The notes beneath the pieces were generated by a model. That model did no database searches. It was not told where the DNA came from and saw only the letters and a list, made by a program, of their open reading frames with translations. The position numbers and the translations under genes are program-made. Below are positions 43,679 through 52,812 of a stretch of DNA of 64,000 bases, one piece after another. Position 1 is the first letter of the stretch, and each line of letters starts with the position of its first letter. The DNA lies in assembly GCF_003857015.1 (NCBI RefSeq), contig NZ_QGGF01000387.1, positions 1 to 64,000 of the forward strand, given 5' to 3'. Origin of the DNA: Micromonospora globispora (GTDB lineage Bacteria; Actinomycetota; Actinomycetes; Mycobacteriales; Micromonosporaceae).

Positions 43679-44674
43679 TCAGACCCCTGCTCTCTCGGGT
43701 GCGGATGCGTCGGCGGGTTGCTCACCGAGCTCCGAGGTGGACTTCCACGACGTCGCGATGCCGAGCCGGTGGGCGACCAGGAGGTCACCGACGCGGGCCG
43801 CCGCCGCGGTGATGATGTCGAGGTTTCCGGCGTAGTCGGGAAGGTAGTCGCCGCCGCCTTTGACCTCGATGGGGATGAAGACTCGCGCCTGTCCGCGCCA
43901 CGTCGACCGGGCGGGGTCGAACTGGGGGTCGGACCGCAGGTGATAGCCGGATACGTATTCCTGGACGGTGCGCACCATCGCGTGGATCGACTCGAGGATC
44001 CGGTCCTGGAGCGCCCCCGGCTCGCCCGCCTCCTCGGGGATCGCACAGAAGACCGAGTTGCGCATCATCAGCGGCGGCTCGACAGGGTTGAGGATGATGA
44101 TCGCCTTGCCCTGCTCCGCGCCCCCGATCACCTCCACCGCGGCGGCCGTGGTCTCGGTGAACTCGTCGATGTTGGCCCGGGTCCCCGGACCGGCCGAGCG
44201 GCTCGAGACCGAGGCCACGATCTCGGCATACGGCACCGGGACGACGGAGGACACCGCGTGCACCATCGGCACGGTCGCCTGGCCCCCGCAGGTGATCATG
44301 TTGACGTTCGGCGCGTCCAGGTTGAAGGACAGGTTCACCGGCGGACACAGGTAGGGACCGACGGCTGCCGGAGTGAGGTCGACGGCCAGGATGCCTGCCT
44401 CTGCGTACCGTGGCGCGTTGGCCTGGTGGGCCCTCGCCGAGGTGGCCTCGAAGACGATGTCGGGGAGCTCTTCCTGGGACAGCAGCCAGTCGACCCCCTC
44501 GGCGCTGGCCTCCAGCCCGAGCCGCTTGGCCCGCGCGAGCCCGTCGGAGGTGGGGTCGACCCCGACCATGAAGCGGGGTTCGATGATCGTGCTGCGGCGC
44601 ATCAGCTTGAACATCAGATCCGTACCGATGTTTCCCGGTCCGACGATCGCCGCCGTCGCCTTGGTCTTGCTCAT
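43679..44674 (-). CDS. dmpF: Acetaldehyde dehydrogenase (acylating)
   Basis: A 331-residue CoA-acylating dehydrogenase. [18 protein letters not shown] is the NAD-binding motif; the catalytic Cys lies in [17 protein letters not shown]. It forms the channeling complex with the aldolase encoded 4 bases downstream and converts acetaldehyde to acetyl-CoA, finishing the meta pathway. Length is slightly above the usual ~310 due to a short C-terminal tail. Confidence 0.93.
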   Translation of the reverse strand: MSKTKATAAIVGPGNIGTDLMFKLMRRSTIIEPRFMVGVDPTSDGLARAKRLGLEASAEGVDWLLSQEELPDIVFEATSARAHQANAPRYAEAGILAVDLTPAAVGPYLCPPVNLSFNLDAPNVNMITCGGQATVPMVHAVSSVVPVPYAEIVASVSSRSAGPGTRANIDEFTETTAAAVEVIGGAEQGKAIIILNPVEPPLMMRNSVFCAIPEEAGEPGALQDRILESIHAMVRTVQEYVSGYHLRSDPQFDPARSTWRGQARVFIPIEVKGGGDYLPDYAGNLDIITAAAARVGDLLVAHRLGIATSWKSTSELGEQPADASAPERAGV

Positions 44675-45474
44675 CGGGTGTCCTCTCGGCTGCTGGCGAA
44701 GCGGGCGGTGACCGAGCCCAGGCCGGCGAAGGTGGCAGTGAACGTGTCGCCCGGGTCGACCGGAACCATGGCGCACACCGAACCCGGCAGCACCACGTGA
44801 CCCGCCTCGAGCGTGACGCCGCGGGCGCCGACGGTGTTGGCCAGCCAGACCAGGGATGTCAACGGGGAGCCGAGCACCGCGCCGCCTGCGCCGGTGCCGA
44901 CCACGGCGCCGTTGCGCGTCATGACGGCGCCCGCGAGGCGCAGGTCCACCTCGGTGAGCGGCGTCGGGGTGGACCCGAGCACCAGCGCCCCGGAGCTCGC
45001 GTTGTCGGCGATGGTGTCCGCCAGACCGATCTTCCAGTCCGCGATCCGGCTGTCGACGATCTCGAGGGCAGGCAGCACGAAGTCCACGGCGGCGATTGCT
45101 TCCTGGACGGTCACACCCGGTCCGCGGAGCGGATGCTTGAGGACGAAGGCCACCTCCGGCTCGATGCGGGGCTGCAGGAACCGGTCGAGCGGAATGGGCG
45201 CGTGCTCGAGGAAGAAGAAGTCGTCCAGGAGATGGCCGTAGTCCGGCTCGTGCACCCCCAGCATCCGCTGCATCGCGGCGCTGGTCAGGCCGACCTTGTG
45301 GCCCTTGACAGTCCGTCCCGAAGCGAGCCATTCCTCGACCTGGAGGAGCTGGATCGCATACGCGTCCTCGACCCCGAGGTCGTCATGCGTGCCGGTCAGC
45401 GGCGCGATCGGCTTCCCGGTCGCGTAGGCCTCGATCAACGATCGGGCAGCCGCTGACCTCAACTGCTGGTCCAT
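44671..45474 (-). CDS. dmpE: 2-hydroxypenta-2,4-dienoate (2-oxopent-4-enoate) hydratase
   Basis: A 267-residue hydratase/decarboxylase family protein with [31 protein letters not shown] (metal Glu pair), [25 protein letters not shown] and [12 protein letters not shown]. Grouping with the aldolase and acetaldehyde dehydrogenase supports the hydratase role, in contrast to the homologue at 41753-42535 beside the tautomerase. ATG 45474 is preferred to an adjacent TTG. It overlaps the dehydrogenase start by 4 bases. Confidence 0.82.
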   Translation of the reverse strand: MDQQLRSAAARSLIEAYATGKPIAPLTGTHDDLGVEDAYAIQLLQVEEWLASGRTVKGHKVGLTSAAMQRMLGVHEPDYGHLLDDFFFLEHAPIPLDRFLQPRIEPEVAFVLKHPLRGPGVTVQEAIAAVDFVLPALEIVDSRIADWKIGLADTIADNASSGALVLGSTPTPLTEVDLRLAGAVMTRNGAVVGTGAGGAVLGSPLTSLVWLANTVGARGVTLEAGHVVLPGSVCAMVPVDPGDTFTATFAGLGSVTARFASSREDTR

Positions 45475-45496
45475 CAATGGTCTTCTCGCTTCCTGG

Positions 45497-46465
45497 TCAC
45501 AGCTCGAGTTCGAGCCGCGTGCATGTCGGGCGCGAAACGCAGATGAGCATCCGGTCCATGGTTGCTTTCTCCTTCTTGGTCAGCACGAGGTCGCGATGAT
45601 CGACGGTGCCTGAGTGGACCGGGGTGATGCACGACCCGCAGATGCCGTCACGGCAGTCGTTGTCGACCTCGACACCCAGTGCGAGCACGACCTCGAGGAT
45701 GTTCGCCTCCGGCGCCAGCCGGAGCGTGTGCCCGGACTTGGTGAGGACCAGCTCGTAGTTGTCGGCGTCGAGCGCCGCGGGCTCGGTCGACTCGACCCCG
45801 GCACGGCTGAACAGCTCGAACCGGACGATGTCCTGGTCGACGCCCTGGATCTTTTCGGCTGCGCCCTGGACAGCCCGGAGTAGCCCCAGGGGTCCGCATA
45901 CGTAGACCAGGCCACCCTCGGGGAGCTCCTTGACGAGCTGCTCGAGGTCCGGCCGGCCGTCGGCGTCCTCGGCGAGGAAGGTGACCCGGTCACCGAGACC
46001 TGCCAGACGTGAGCGGAACGCCATGGAACCGGACGTTCGGCCACCGTAGGTCAGGTGGAAGGGGTGACCGTCGCGGTGCAGCCGCTCGGCCATCGCCATG
46101 ATCGGGGTGATCCCGACCCCGCCGGCGACCAGTGCGTGGTAGGGCGCTTCCTCGAGGACGAAGTTGTTCTTCGGCCGGGTCACCAGCAACCGGTCGCCCA
46201 CGCGCAACTCGTCGTGCACGAAGCTTGACCCGCCCCGGCTCTCCGGCTCGCGAAGCACCGCGATCTGCCAGGAGGACAGGTCGTCCGGGTCGCCGCACAG
46301 GGAGTACTGCCGGGTGCTGCCGTCCGGGACGTAGACGTCGATGTGGGCGCCCGGCTCCCACTCGGGCAGCGGGTCGTCGCTCTCGATCCGCGTCAGCCGG
46401 ACCGACACCACTCCCTCGGCCTCCCAGGTCATCTGGGCGACCCGGAGCTCGCGCTGCTCAACCAT
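45497..46465 (-). CDS. Phthalate-dioxygenase-reductase-type Rieske oxygenase reductase
   Basis: A 322-residue reductase of the class IA (PDR/VanB) type: FMN-binding RQYSLCGDP, NAD-binding GGVGITPIMAMA with VYVCGP, then a C-terminal plant-type [2Fe-2S] domain with Cys271, Cys276, Cys279 and Cys309. It passes electrons from NADH to the Rieske oxygenase encoded two genes upstream, so oxygenase and reductase make a two-component system without separate ferredoxin. It overlaps the HAD gene by 8 bases. Confidence 0.9.
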   Translation of the reverse strand: MVEQRELRVAQMTWEAEGVVSVRLTRIESDDPLPEWEPGAHIDVYVPDGSTRQYSLCGDPDDLSSWQIAVLREPESRGGSSFVHDELRVGDRLLVTRPKNNFVLEEAPYHALVAGGVGITPIMAMAERLHRDGHPFHLTYGGRTSGSMAFRSRLAGLGDRVTFLAEDADGRPDLEQLVKELPEGGLVYVCGPLGLLRAVQGAAEKIQGVDQDIVRFELFSRAGVESTEPAALDADNYELVLTKSGHTLRLAPEANILEVVLALGVEVDNDCRDGICGSCITPVHSGTVDHRDLVLTKKEKATMDRMLICVSRPTCTRLELEL

Positions 46466-47129
46466 CTCTGCCCTCCTCCATTACCGGCAGACCCAGGAGC
46501 TTGCGGACCTCGGCGTACGAAGCATCGGGATTGGCGACGTCGAACCACACTGACGGGATGCCCAGCGCTTCGGCCCCCCGGATGTTGGTGGCCTGGTCGT
46601 CGAGGAAGACCATGTCGGCGAAGGCGACCCCGAGTCGCTGGGAGAGCAGCTCGTAGAGCCGCGGTGCGGGCTTGAGGTGCCCCTCGATCGACCCGTCGAC
46701 GACCACGTCCACGTCACCGACAATCTCGATCTTCTCGATCCAGTCCTCGGAGTGGAACGCCCGCAGGTCGTTGGTGAGGATCCCGACCGGGATGCCTGTG
46801 GCCCGGGCATCGCGGACCAGGGCCCGCGCCTGCTCCCGCACGAGCGCAGGCCGAGCAGGCTCATACAGATGGGCGATCATCGCGCGTATGTCCGGCTCGT
46901 GCCCGCCCGACTCGTGCCACTGCGCCGCGCGCGCGGCCCAGTAGGCGCGCTCGGTGATCCGCCCCGCCTGTAGGTCCTCCCAGGCCGGGTCCGGCTGCTC
47001 CGCCGCGGCCAGCGGGCCACGTTGATTGAGCAGCGCGTACGCCGGCGTCCCCGATTCGGCGGCGGCCAGCTCGAAGGGAGTCAGCAGCACCGGACCACCG
47101 AAGTCCAGCACGAGAGCGGGGCTCGTCAT
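46458..47129 (-). CDS. HAD-superfamily hydrolase
   Basis: A 223-residue HAD protein. Motif I is VLDFGGPVLL, where the first Asp is the nucleophile but the usual second Asp is replaced (DFGG), as in dehalogenase- and epoxide-hydrolase-type members; motif II is GILTNDL, motif III has HLKPAPRLY, and motif IV VFLDDQATN. The helical cap (~residues 20-100) is present. It is embedded between the zinc-ribbon and reductase genes of the aromatic operon. It could remove phosphate from an aryl phosphate or act as a housekeeping phosphatase; the missing second Asp makes phosphatase activity less certain. Confidence 0.75.
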   Translation of the reverse strand: MTSPALVLDFGGPVLLTPFELAAAESGTPAYALLNQRGPLAAAEQPDPAWEDLQAGRITERAYWAARAAQWHESGGHEPDIRAMIAHLYEPARPALVREQARALVRDARATGIPVGILTNDLRAFHSEDWIEKIEIVGDVDVVVDGSIEGHLKPAPRLYELLSQRLGVAFADMVFLDDQATNIRGAEALGIPSVWFDVANPDASYAEVRKLLGLPVMEEGRDG

Positions 47130-47425
47130 CAGTGCTCCGGCTCCTCAATGACGGCGCGGTCGAAGAGCACCACGTTGCCGGTCCACCGGCACTCGGCACA
47201 CCAGGTGAGGAAGACCCGGTCCTTCCCGCTCCACCACTCCGAGGTCAGGCCGCGCTCCAGCGACGCGGAGCAGCGCGGACAGAATTTCGGCCTGTCCAGG
47301 AGGTGGTGGGCGGCGTCGGAGGCGAACCAGTCGCCCGGTGGCGGCAGGCGATGCGGGTCGGGAGGCAGCGCGGGCATCGGCCCGTGATGGGCCCCGCGCC
47401 GTGCTTCCTCATCGAGGTCACGCAC
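47129..47425 (-). CDS. Zinc-ribbon miniprotein in the Rieske operon
   Basis: A 98-residue protein with a short Pro-rich N-terminus and a four-cysteine zinc-ribbon: Cys49-PR-Cys52 and Cys76-AE-Cys79, separated by 23 residues containing EWWSG. No enzyme domain is present. GTG 47425 overlaps the 3' end of the Rieske oxygenase gene by 8 bases, and the TGA overlaps the HAD ATG, so it is translated within the operon. I know no named family; an accessory or regulatory subunit of the oxygenase or kinase is possible. Confidence 0.6.
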   Translation of the reverse strand: MRDLDEEARRGAHHGPMPALPPDPHRLPPPGDWFASDAAHHLLDRPKFCPRCSASLERGLTSEWWSGKDRVFLTWCAECRWTGNVVLFDRAVIEEPEH

Positions 47426-48674
47426 CGGACCCGACCTTCTCGCGTGCGGCTGCCGCGTCACGATGAAGTGCGAGCAGCTGTTCACGGATCGGGCTGTAGC
47501 GCATCGAACCGCCGTTGATCCACTGGTCGGTGAATGCGGTCCCGGCGCCGAACTTGTCCTTCTCGCACGGCAGCTCGATGATCTCGTGCTTCTCGCGCAC
47601 CACACCGGGCGGGTCCTCGCCGTCCTCGACCGCGGCCATCGCTTCCTTGAACATCTTGCGCAGCATCGCCACCCCCTGGTCGGAGCGTCCGAGATGCTCC
47701 TGTGAGCGGTCGGTGATGGCGCCCTGGGAGACCCAGGCCATGACGTCCTGGCCCTCGACGTAGTCGGTGATGAACTCGCCGTTCTCGTCGCGGAACGGGT
47801 ATTCGTAGACCACGGGGCGTTCCTGCTTCTCCCACACACCACCCTCGGGGTGGTGGACGGAGTAGAACAGCTTCCAGGTCGTGGTGTCGTCGATGGGCAC
47901 CCGGATCTGCATCTGGTCGATCCACATCCCGCCGACCCGCATGCCGTAGGGGAACATCAGCGGGTGGCCGATGGCCCAGTCGTCGTTCTCCTCGGTGTGT
48001 CCCTCAAGGACGCGGCGCTTGATGATGCCGTACTCGAACTCGTCGAACGCCACTTTGATGTGCTTCTTCTGGAACGATTTCGGGGCATCGAAGCCCTGGG
48101 TCTGGCCGAGGAACTCAAAGTAGTAGCCGTGCAGCCACTCGACGTGGTGCGGGTCGACGGAGTTCTCCATGATCTGGAGCCAGTTGCACGGCAGTGTCGC
48201 CACGCCCACGTCGCGGATCCCGTCGAGGACGTAGACATCGAACCGCGGCAACTCGGGCACCGGCGCCGGACCGACGTACACCCAGACCATGCCGCCCATC
48301 GTCTGCGCGACGCCGGCCTTGGCCTTGATCTTGTCCCGGAACGTGGTGTTGTCGTTCTCCGCGGGCTGCTCCACGCACTGCCCACTGAAGTCGTACTTCC
48401 AGCCGTGGTAGCCGCAGCGGATGCCGTCCTCGTGCACCACGCCGTAGGTCAGCGACGCACGCCGGTGCGGACAGGCCTCGCCGATGATCCCGTACCTGCC
48501 GGACGGGGTCTTGTAGAGCGTCCAGTTCTCGCCCAGCAGCCGCACCGTCTTACTGGGCTTGGTGTCGAAGTCCTGCTCGAACGCGATCGGGTACCAATAG
48601 CGGCGCAGCAGCTCGCCCATCCGGGTGCCGGGACCGACCCGGGTCAGCTCTTCGTTCTGCTCGACAGTCAGCAT
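47418..48674 (-). CDS. Rieske non-haem iron oxygenase, alpha subunit
   Basis: A 418-residue Rieske oxygenase of the phthalate 4,5-dioxygenase/vanillate demethylase type (alpha-only). The Rieske centre is Cys68-Pro-His70 and Cys87-Gly-Tyr-His90; the mononuclear iron site is E170-N-x-x-D174-x-x-H177-x4-H182 in the catalytic domain. Partner reductase is at 45497. In this operon it lies between a phenylphosphate-synthase-like kinase pair and extradiol dioxygenases, so it probably makes the catechol that these cleave. Whether its substrate is the phenol itself, an aryl phosphate, or a methoxyphenol is not visible. Confidence 0.9.
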   Translation of the reverse strand: MLTVEQNEELTRVGPGTRMGELLRRYWYPIAFEQDFDTKPSKTVRLLGENWTLYKTPSGRYGIIGEACPHRRASLTYGVVHEDGIRCGYHGWKYDFSGQCVEQPAENDNTTFRDKIKAKAGVAQTMGGMVWVYVGPAPVPELPRFDVYVLDGIRDVGVATLPCNWLQIMENSVDPHHVEWLHGYYFEFLGQTQGFDAPKSFQKKHIKVAFDEFEYGIIKRRVLEGHTEENDDWAIGHPLMFPYGMRVGGMWIDQMQIRVPIDDTTTWKLFYSVHHPEGGVWEKQERPVVYEYPFRDENGEFITDYVEGQDVMAWVSQGAITDRSQEHLGRSDQGVAMLRKMFKEAMAAVEDGEDPPGVVREKHEIIELPCEKDKFGAGTAFTDQWINGGSMRYSPIREQLLALHRDAAAAREKVGSGA

Positions 48675-48742
48675 GAATGTTCTCCTTCGCGCCTGGTGGT
48701 CTCAGGTGGTCTGCGTGGACTGGGGAGAGCGCAGGTGCGCCC

Positions 48743-50554
48743 TCACTCCAGGACCGTGACCTTCCCGGTGTTGCCGTCGACCCGGATCAGCTGTCCGGTC
48801 CTGATGTTCTTGGTCCCGAACGCGGTGCCGGTCACGGCGGGCAAGCCGTACTCGCGGCAGACGATGGCTGCGTGGCTCATCATGCCGCCCACGTCGGTCA
48901 CGGTCGCCTTGATCTTCCCGAAGATCGGTGCCCAAGACGGTGCCGTCAAGGGGGCCACTAAGATCTCGCCGTCCTCGATCTCGCTGATCTGGTCGGCGGA
49001 GAAGATCACCCGGGCCGGACCCTCGACGAGGCCCGGGGATGCGGCGAAGCCGCTGAGCTCCCCGTCGGCACCACCCTCGCCCGAGCTGAGCCAGGCCGAG
49101 ACAGAGTCCGACGTGATGCCCCAGAGCATGACCGTGAAGGGCTCAGTGACCACCTCCGGCGGGATGCCGAGCGCAGGCGGCGCCGACCACTGCTTGAGCG
49201 CCTCGTGGATGCCGCGGCGGCGTTCGATCTCCGCCGGCCAGTAACCCGGCCCACGCGACGGCGCTCCGACGGCCCAGCCCGCGTAAAGGTCCCACAGCAC
49301 GTCGGACACCTCAGCGCGCTTCAACATGAAGACGTCGTCGGTGTTCACGATGAAATCGGCCGCCTTGAGCACCTTGCCGACGTCGCGCATCTTGCGCCAC
49401 AGCACGGAGTGTGCCCAGTGCTCGACGTAGAAGTTGTGGTTCTCGACGTACGGAAAGACGGTGCGCGACAGACCGAGCTTGGCGTCGAACGCCTCCCGGT
49501 CCTCATCGGAGTCGAGCAGTTCGCGGTATTCGGCGACGACCCTGTCGCGCTCGGCGTGCAGGGCCTGGATCGGGCGGTCGAGGTCCACGCCGTCCCTGAC
49601 CTTGGTGATGTAGTCGGCGATGTAGCCGACCGGAACCTCGACGTTCTCGATCCAGATCTTGTCGGAGTGGTAGAAGCCCGAGCCGGTCGAGAAGTTGAAC
49701 CACGGCTCGGCGGCCTTCTCCCACTCGGCGATCCAGGCGCGGCCCGCCTCGTCGGACTTCAGCTTCTCCCAGGTCGTCGCCACGTCGCCCGCGTCGAAGC
49801 GGTCGTCGATGCCCGAGCTCACCGCCAGCCGCGCGAGCTTCTTGAGCTCGTCGTCGGGCCGGAACAGGTCGACATCGACACCGGCGACCATCTTGGCGAT
49901 GGCCAGGTCGGGGATCGAGGGGAAGGCCGTCTTGCAGAAACCGAAAAAGTCCAGGTACGCGGCGTAGCCGAGGTTGAGGAACTCGAAGTGGTACTGCCAC
50001 AGGGTGAGGGCGAGGTCGAGGAGGCGGTGGTACGACGCGAGCAGCTCGTTGCCCGATCCCTTGCCGACACCGGACGTGATGACCTCGAGGTCCTCGAACT
50101 GCGGCAATGGCTCCAGGCGGAGCTCACTCATCTCCTTGACAAGGTCACGGATCTTGACCAACCAGTCGTCGTACAGCCGGTTCCAGTTGCCGAAGTAGAA
50201 GCCCGCCCGCTCCATGAACAGCGGCACGCGGCTCTCGATGTCCTCGGGCGGCGCCGGTACCGGGCTGAGGTACACGTAGCCGTTGAGGATGCGGAAGTCG
50301 ACGCCGTACGCCGGCGGGATGATGTAGTGCCGCGTGTTGTACTGCGACAGGGAAGCGAGCGCGAACTCCAGGAACGTGGTGTCCCAGGGAGTCAGTGCCT
50401 CGGGCCAGTGCACGCCGTCGTGGAACCAGAAGGCGCCCTCCTCGTATTCGCGTCGTTCCTCGCAGAAGAGCGACGAGTAGGTGTAGAGCTCCTGCCAGCC
50501 CTCCGCCCCCTCGGGCGTCTGGATCTCGAACGGGCTGGGGAAACGATCGGCCAT
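48743..50554 (-). CDS. Phenylphosphate-synthase-like protein 1 (PEP-synthase mobile domain)
   Basis: A 603-residue protein (about 68 kDa). The C-terminal ~100 residues are a PEP-utilising phosphohistidine domain with His561 in TDVGGMMSHAAIVCREYGLPAV; the preceding ~480 residues have no ATP-grasp and no PEP/pyruvate TIM barrel. This size and layout match protein 1 (70 kDa) of Thauera phenylphosphate synthase, which carries the phosphohistidine and transfers phosphate to phenol. Its ATP-binding partner is the next gene. The substrate is inferred to be a phenolic compound from the operon. Confidence 0.8.
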   Translation of the reverse strand: MADRFPSPFEIQTPEGAEGWQELYTYSSLFCEERREYEEGAFWFHDGVHWPEALTPWDTTFLEFALASLSQYNTRHYIIPPAYGVDFRILNGYVYLSPVPAPPEDIESRVPLFMERAGFYFGNWNRLYDDWLVKIRDLVKEMSELRLEPLPQFEDLEVITSGVGKGSGNELLASYHRLLDLALTLWQYHFEFLNLGYAAYLDFFGFCKTAFPSIPDLAIAKMVAGVDVDLFRPDDELKKLARLAVSSGIDDRFDAGDVATTWEKLKSDEAGRAWIAEWEKAAEPWFNFSTGSGFYHSDKIWIENVEVPVGYIADYITKVRDGVDLDRPIQALHAERDRVVAEYRELLDSDEDREAFDAKLGLSRTVFPYVENHNFYVEHWAHSVLWRKMRDVGKVLKAADFIVNTDDVFMLKRAEVSDVLWDLYAGWAVGAPSRGPGYWPAEIERRRGIHEALKQWSAPPALGIPPEVVTEPFTVMLWGITSDSVSAWLSSGEGGADGELSGFAASPGLVEGPARVIFSADQISEIEDGEILVAPLTAPSWAPIFGKIKATVTDVGGMMSHAAIVCREYGLPAVTGTAFGTKNIRTGQLIRVDGNTGKVTVLE

Positions 50555-50642
50555 GGTGGCCTCCTCAGGTCAGGCAAAGCGGGTGGTGGAATGGTGAATC
50601 TCTGCCGCCGGTACCTGTGGCGGGCGGGGTCCCGATCTCGAG

Positions 50643-51746
50643 TCAGGCCGGCAGTTTCCGCCTTCTCGCGTACAAGGGATTGACCAAGGTGTCGACGATG
50701 GACGCCGTGGCATCGGTCTTCGCTCCGACGCGGTGGCGCTTCTTGCTCCACACCGTCTCGGGACGGGCCTGCAGCAGTACCGCGTCCTCGCCCGCAGGGA
50801 GGTCGTCGTCCACGGCCCATTCGATGTCCTGGGGACAGCCGTAGTGCTTCTCGGCAGCTCGGGCGAGCTTGGCGATGGCGACGATTTCATCGTCCGTGAG
50901 CGACGGCACGTTGACCTGGTCGTCCGGCAGCTGCACCCGGCTGACCCGCGGACAGTGGGAGCCCTCAACCTCGGTCAGGAGGTGCGCGTGCGTCTTGGGG
51001 CTGATGATGCGGCGGTTGATCGACCACATCACCTTGTCGACCAGGAAGTTGTCGGGGGTGACGTCACCCGAGACGACACCTTCACCGAAGCCCCAGGCCG
51101 CGTCGATGCAGATGCCGGAACGGTCACCGTTGGTCGGGTCCAGGGTGAAGGCGACCCCCGCAGCCCGTGGACGGATCATCTTCTGCACGGCGACGGCCAT
51201 GTCCACCCGGTCGTGGTCGTAGCCCATCTCGTTGCGGTAGGTGATCGCCCGTTCGGTGAACAGGCTCGCCCAGCACCCACGGACCTTCTCGAGCACGTCG
51301 TCGATGCCGCACACCCACAGGTAGGTGTCGTGCTCACCGGCGAACGAGGCGTCCGGCGAGTCCTCCACCGTTGCCGAGGACCGTACGGCGACCGGCACGT
51401 CCTCGGTGCCGCATAGGGCGCAGAGGTCGGCGTACATCTGCCGGAGGCGGTTCTCGTGCTCCTCGGACAGCCTCCAGCTGCGCACCATCTCGCGGGCCCG
51501 GCTCGCCGCACTCACCAGGGCGGTCTGGTCGTCGGTGTCGACGTTGGTGATCAGGTCCTTGATCCGGGGCATCAGGCCCGAGCCCTGCTTGGCGTCGGCG
51601 AAGACGTCGATGGTGACCGCGAAACCCGGCGGGACCGGGAGGCCGGCCTGGCTCATCGTGCCGAGCGAGGCGCACTTGCCGCCCACGAGTGGGTGCTGCT
51701 CGGTCACGAGGCATTCGAAGGGGATGGCGGTGAGACGGTCGGGCAT
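50643..51746 (-). CDS. Phenylphosphate-synthase-like protein 2 (PPDK/PEP-synthase ATP-grasp)
   Basis: A 367-residue protein (about 40 kDa) equivalent to the N-terminal half of PEP synthase. LVGGKCASLGTM and PVPPGFAVT open it, VRSSATVEDSPDASFAGE (121-138) is the ATP-binding block, and PRAAGVAFTLDPTNGD with VLLQARPETVW completes the ATP-grasp region. It lacks the swivelling phosphohistidine domain, which is in the preceding protein. In phenylphosphate synthase the two proteins together convert ATP and phenol to phenylphosphate, AMP and phosphate; the C. glutamicum 4-cresol (cre) and the bacterial acetovanillone pathways use similar pairs. ATG 51746. Confidence 0.82.
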   Translation of the reverse strand: MPDRLTAIPFECLVTEQHPLVGGKCASLGTMSQAGLPVPPGFAVTIDVFADAKQGSGLMPRIKDLITNVDTDDQTALVSAASRAREMVRSWRLSEEHENRLRQMYADLCALCGTEDVPVAVRSSATVEDSPDASFAGEHDTYLWVCGIDDVLEKVRGCWASLFTERAITYRNEMGYDHDRVDMAVAVQKMIRPRAAGVAFTLDPTNGDRSGICIDAAWGFGEGVVSGDVTPDNFLVDKVMWSINRRIISPKTHAHLLTEVEGSHCPRVSRVQLPDDQVNVPSLTDDEIVAIAKLARAAEKHYGCPQDIEWAVDDDLPAGEDAVLLQARPETVWSKKRHRVGAKTDATASIVDTLVNPLYARRRKLPA

Positions 51747-51751
51747 GGACG

Positions 51752-52801
51752 TCACTCCTGGAAACGGGGGTCGGAGTTGGGAGGCAGGGCATCGAGGTCG
51801 GGGATGACGACCTCCTGGACACGGTTCCGGTAGAGGACGAGGGCGGTGGTACCGCCGGCCACGAGCCGCACGCGGACGAACTCGGTGTTGAACGGCTCGC
51901 CGGGGTCGTAGCCCATCGCCAGAGTGGCGAAGGCGCGGATCGGGCCCGAGTGCGTGGCGACGACGACAGTCCGGGCGGAGGTCTGGGCGTGGACGGTGAG
52001 GATGCCGCGCCAGAACCGGCGTACGCACGACACCGGTGGCTCGAAGTACATCATCGGCATCGTGAGCCAGTGGGTGATCGGGTCACCGCCGCCCTGCTGG
52101 ATGCCCCAGAAGCGGTCGATGTCGACAAGCCACCCGGGCCGCTCGCCGAGTCCGACCCGCTCGTACTTCTCCATCTCCCGGTGGTAGATCCGGAAGGCGC
52201 TGGTGACGTCGCGGGGACCCTCCGGCGTCGCGACCTCGAAGTTGCGGAAGTTCTGGTCGTCGCGGAGTTGCCCGATGCTGGGGTTGCCCCGGCCGTACAG
52301 TTCGATGTTATCGAGCAGGCCGCGGCGCAGATGCTCGCCGGTCTGGCGCGCGCGGTTCGTCGGCGCACACAGCAGCTCGACCGTCATGCCGTCGGTGACC
52401 CGCCGGGCGAACTCCTGGCCGCGCCGGTGTGCCTGCCAGGAGCCCAACGGCGTGAGGCCCGACTCCGAGGAGTAGCCCTGGGTCTCTCCGTGCCGGACCA
52501 GGTAGATGTCGCAGTCGATCGTGGCGAGCTGGTCACGCCGCTCCGGCACGATCTCCTTGGTGCGGGTCACCTCGGCCCAGGCGCGCGACGAGCCGACCAC
52601 GTTGCCGTCATACATGACCGGGTCGCTGCGATGGTCCCGACCGCGGAACTGGCGCAGGTAGAGCGGGATGGATTCGTCCTGCTCGTCCGGCACCGCCGCT
52701 GGCACCGAGCGTCGCGCCCGGTGGCGGGTCAGGTACGCCGGCGCGTCGGGGCGCTCGGTGCGTGGCAGCGCCGACGAACTGCTCTGGTCCTCGATGGTCA
52801 T
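51752..52801 (-). CDS. Histidine phosphatase family protein
   Basis: A 349-residue member of the histidine (acid) phosphatase superfamily, branch 1. The phosphate-binding RHGE (Arg103, His104) lies in YLVRHGETQGYSS after a 90-residue N-terminal extension, and the second catalytic His is in VVATHSGPIRAF. Located 5 bases upstream of the kinase ATP-grasp gene, it is a candidate to hydrolyse an aryl phosphate, by analogy with the phosphohydrolase of the C. glutamicum cre cluster. It could alternatively remove over-phosphorylated substrate. The activity on aryl phosphates is inference. Confidence 0.8.
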   Translation of the reverse strand: MTIEDQSSSSALPRTERPDAPAYLTRHRARRSVPAAVPDEQDESIPLYLRQFRGRDHRSDPVMYDGNVVGSSRAWAEVTRTKEIVPERRDQLATIDCDIYLVRHGETQGYSSESGLTPLGSWQAHRRGQEFARRVTDGMTVELLCAPTNRARQTGEHLRRGLLDNIELYGRGNPSIGQLRDDQNFRNFEVATPEGPRDVTSAFRIYHREMEKYERVGLGERPGWLVDIDRFWGIQQGGGDPITHWLTMPMMYFEPPVSCVRRFWRGILTVHAQTSARTVVVATHSGPIRAFATLAMGYDPGEPFNTEFVRVRLVAGGTTALVLYRNRVQEVVIPDLDALPPNSDPRFQE

Positions 52802-52812
52802 CTCCAGGCCTC

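Noticed and set aside
42535-44046. An N-terminal extension of the hydroxy-oxovalerate aldolase up to 44046.
   Set aside because: The extension is out-of-frame acetaldehyde dehydrogenase sequence; a start at 43674 gives a normal-sized aldolase.
45497-46465. Considered as a stand-alone ferredoxin reductase for the Rieske-hydrolase fusion.
   Set aside because: It carries its own [2Fe-2S] domain and lies in the same operon as the alpha-only Rieske oxygenase, the normal partner for PDR-type reductases.
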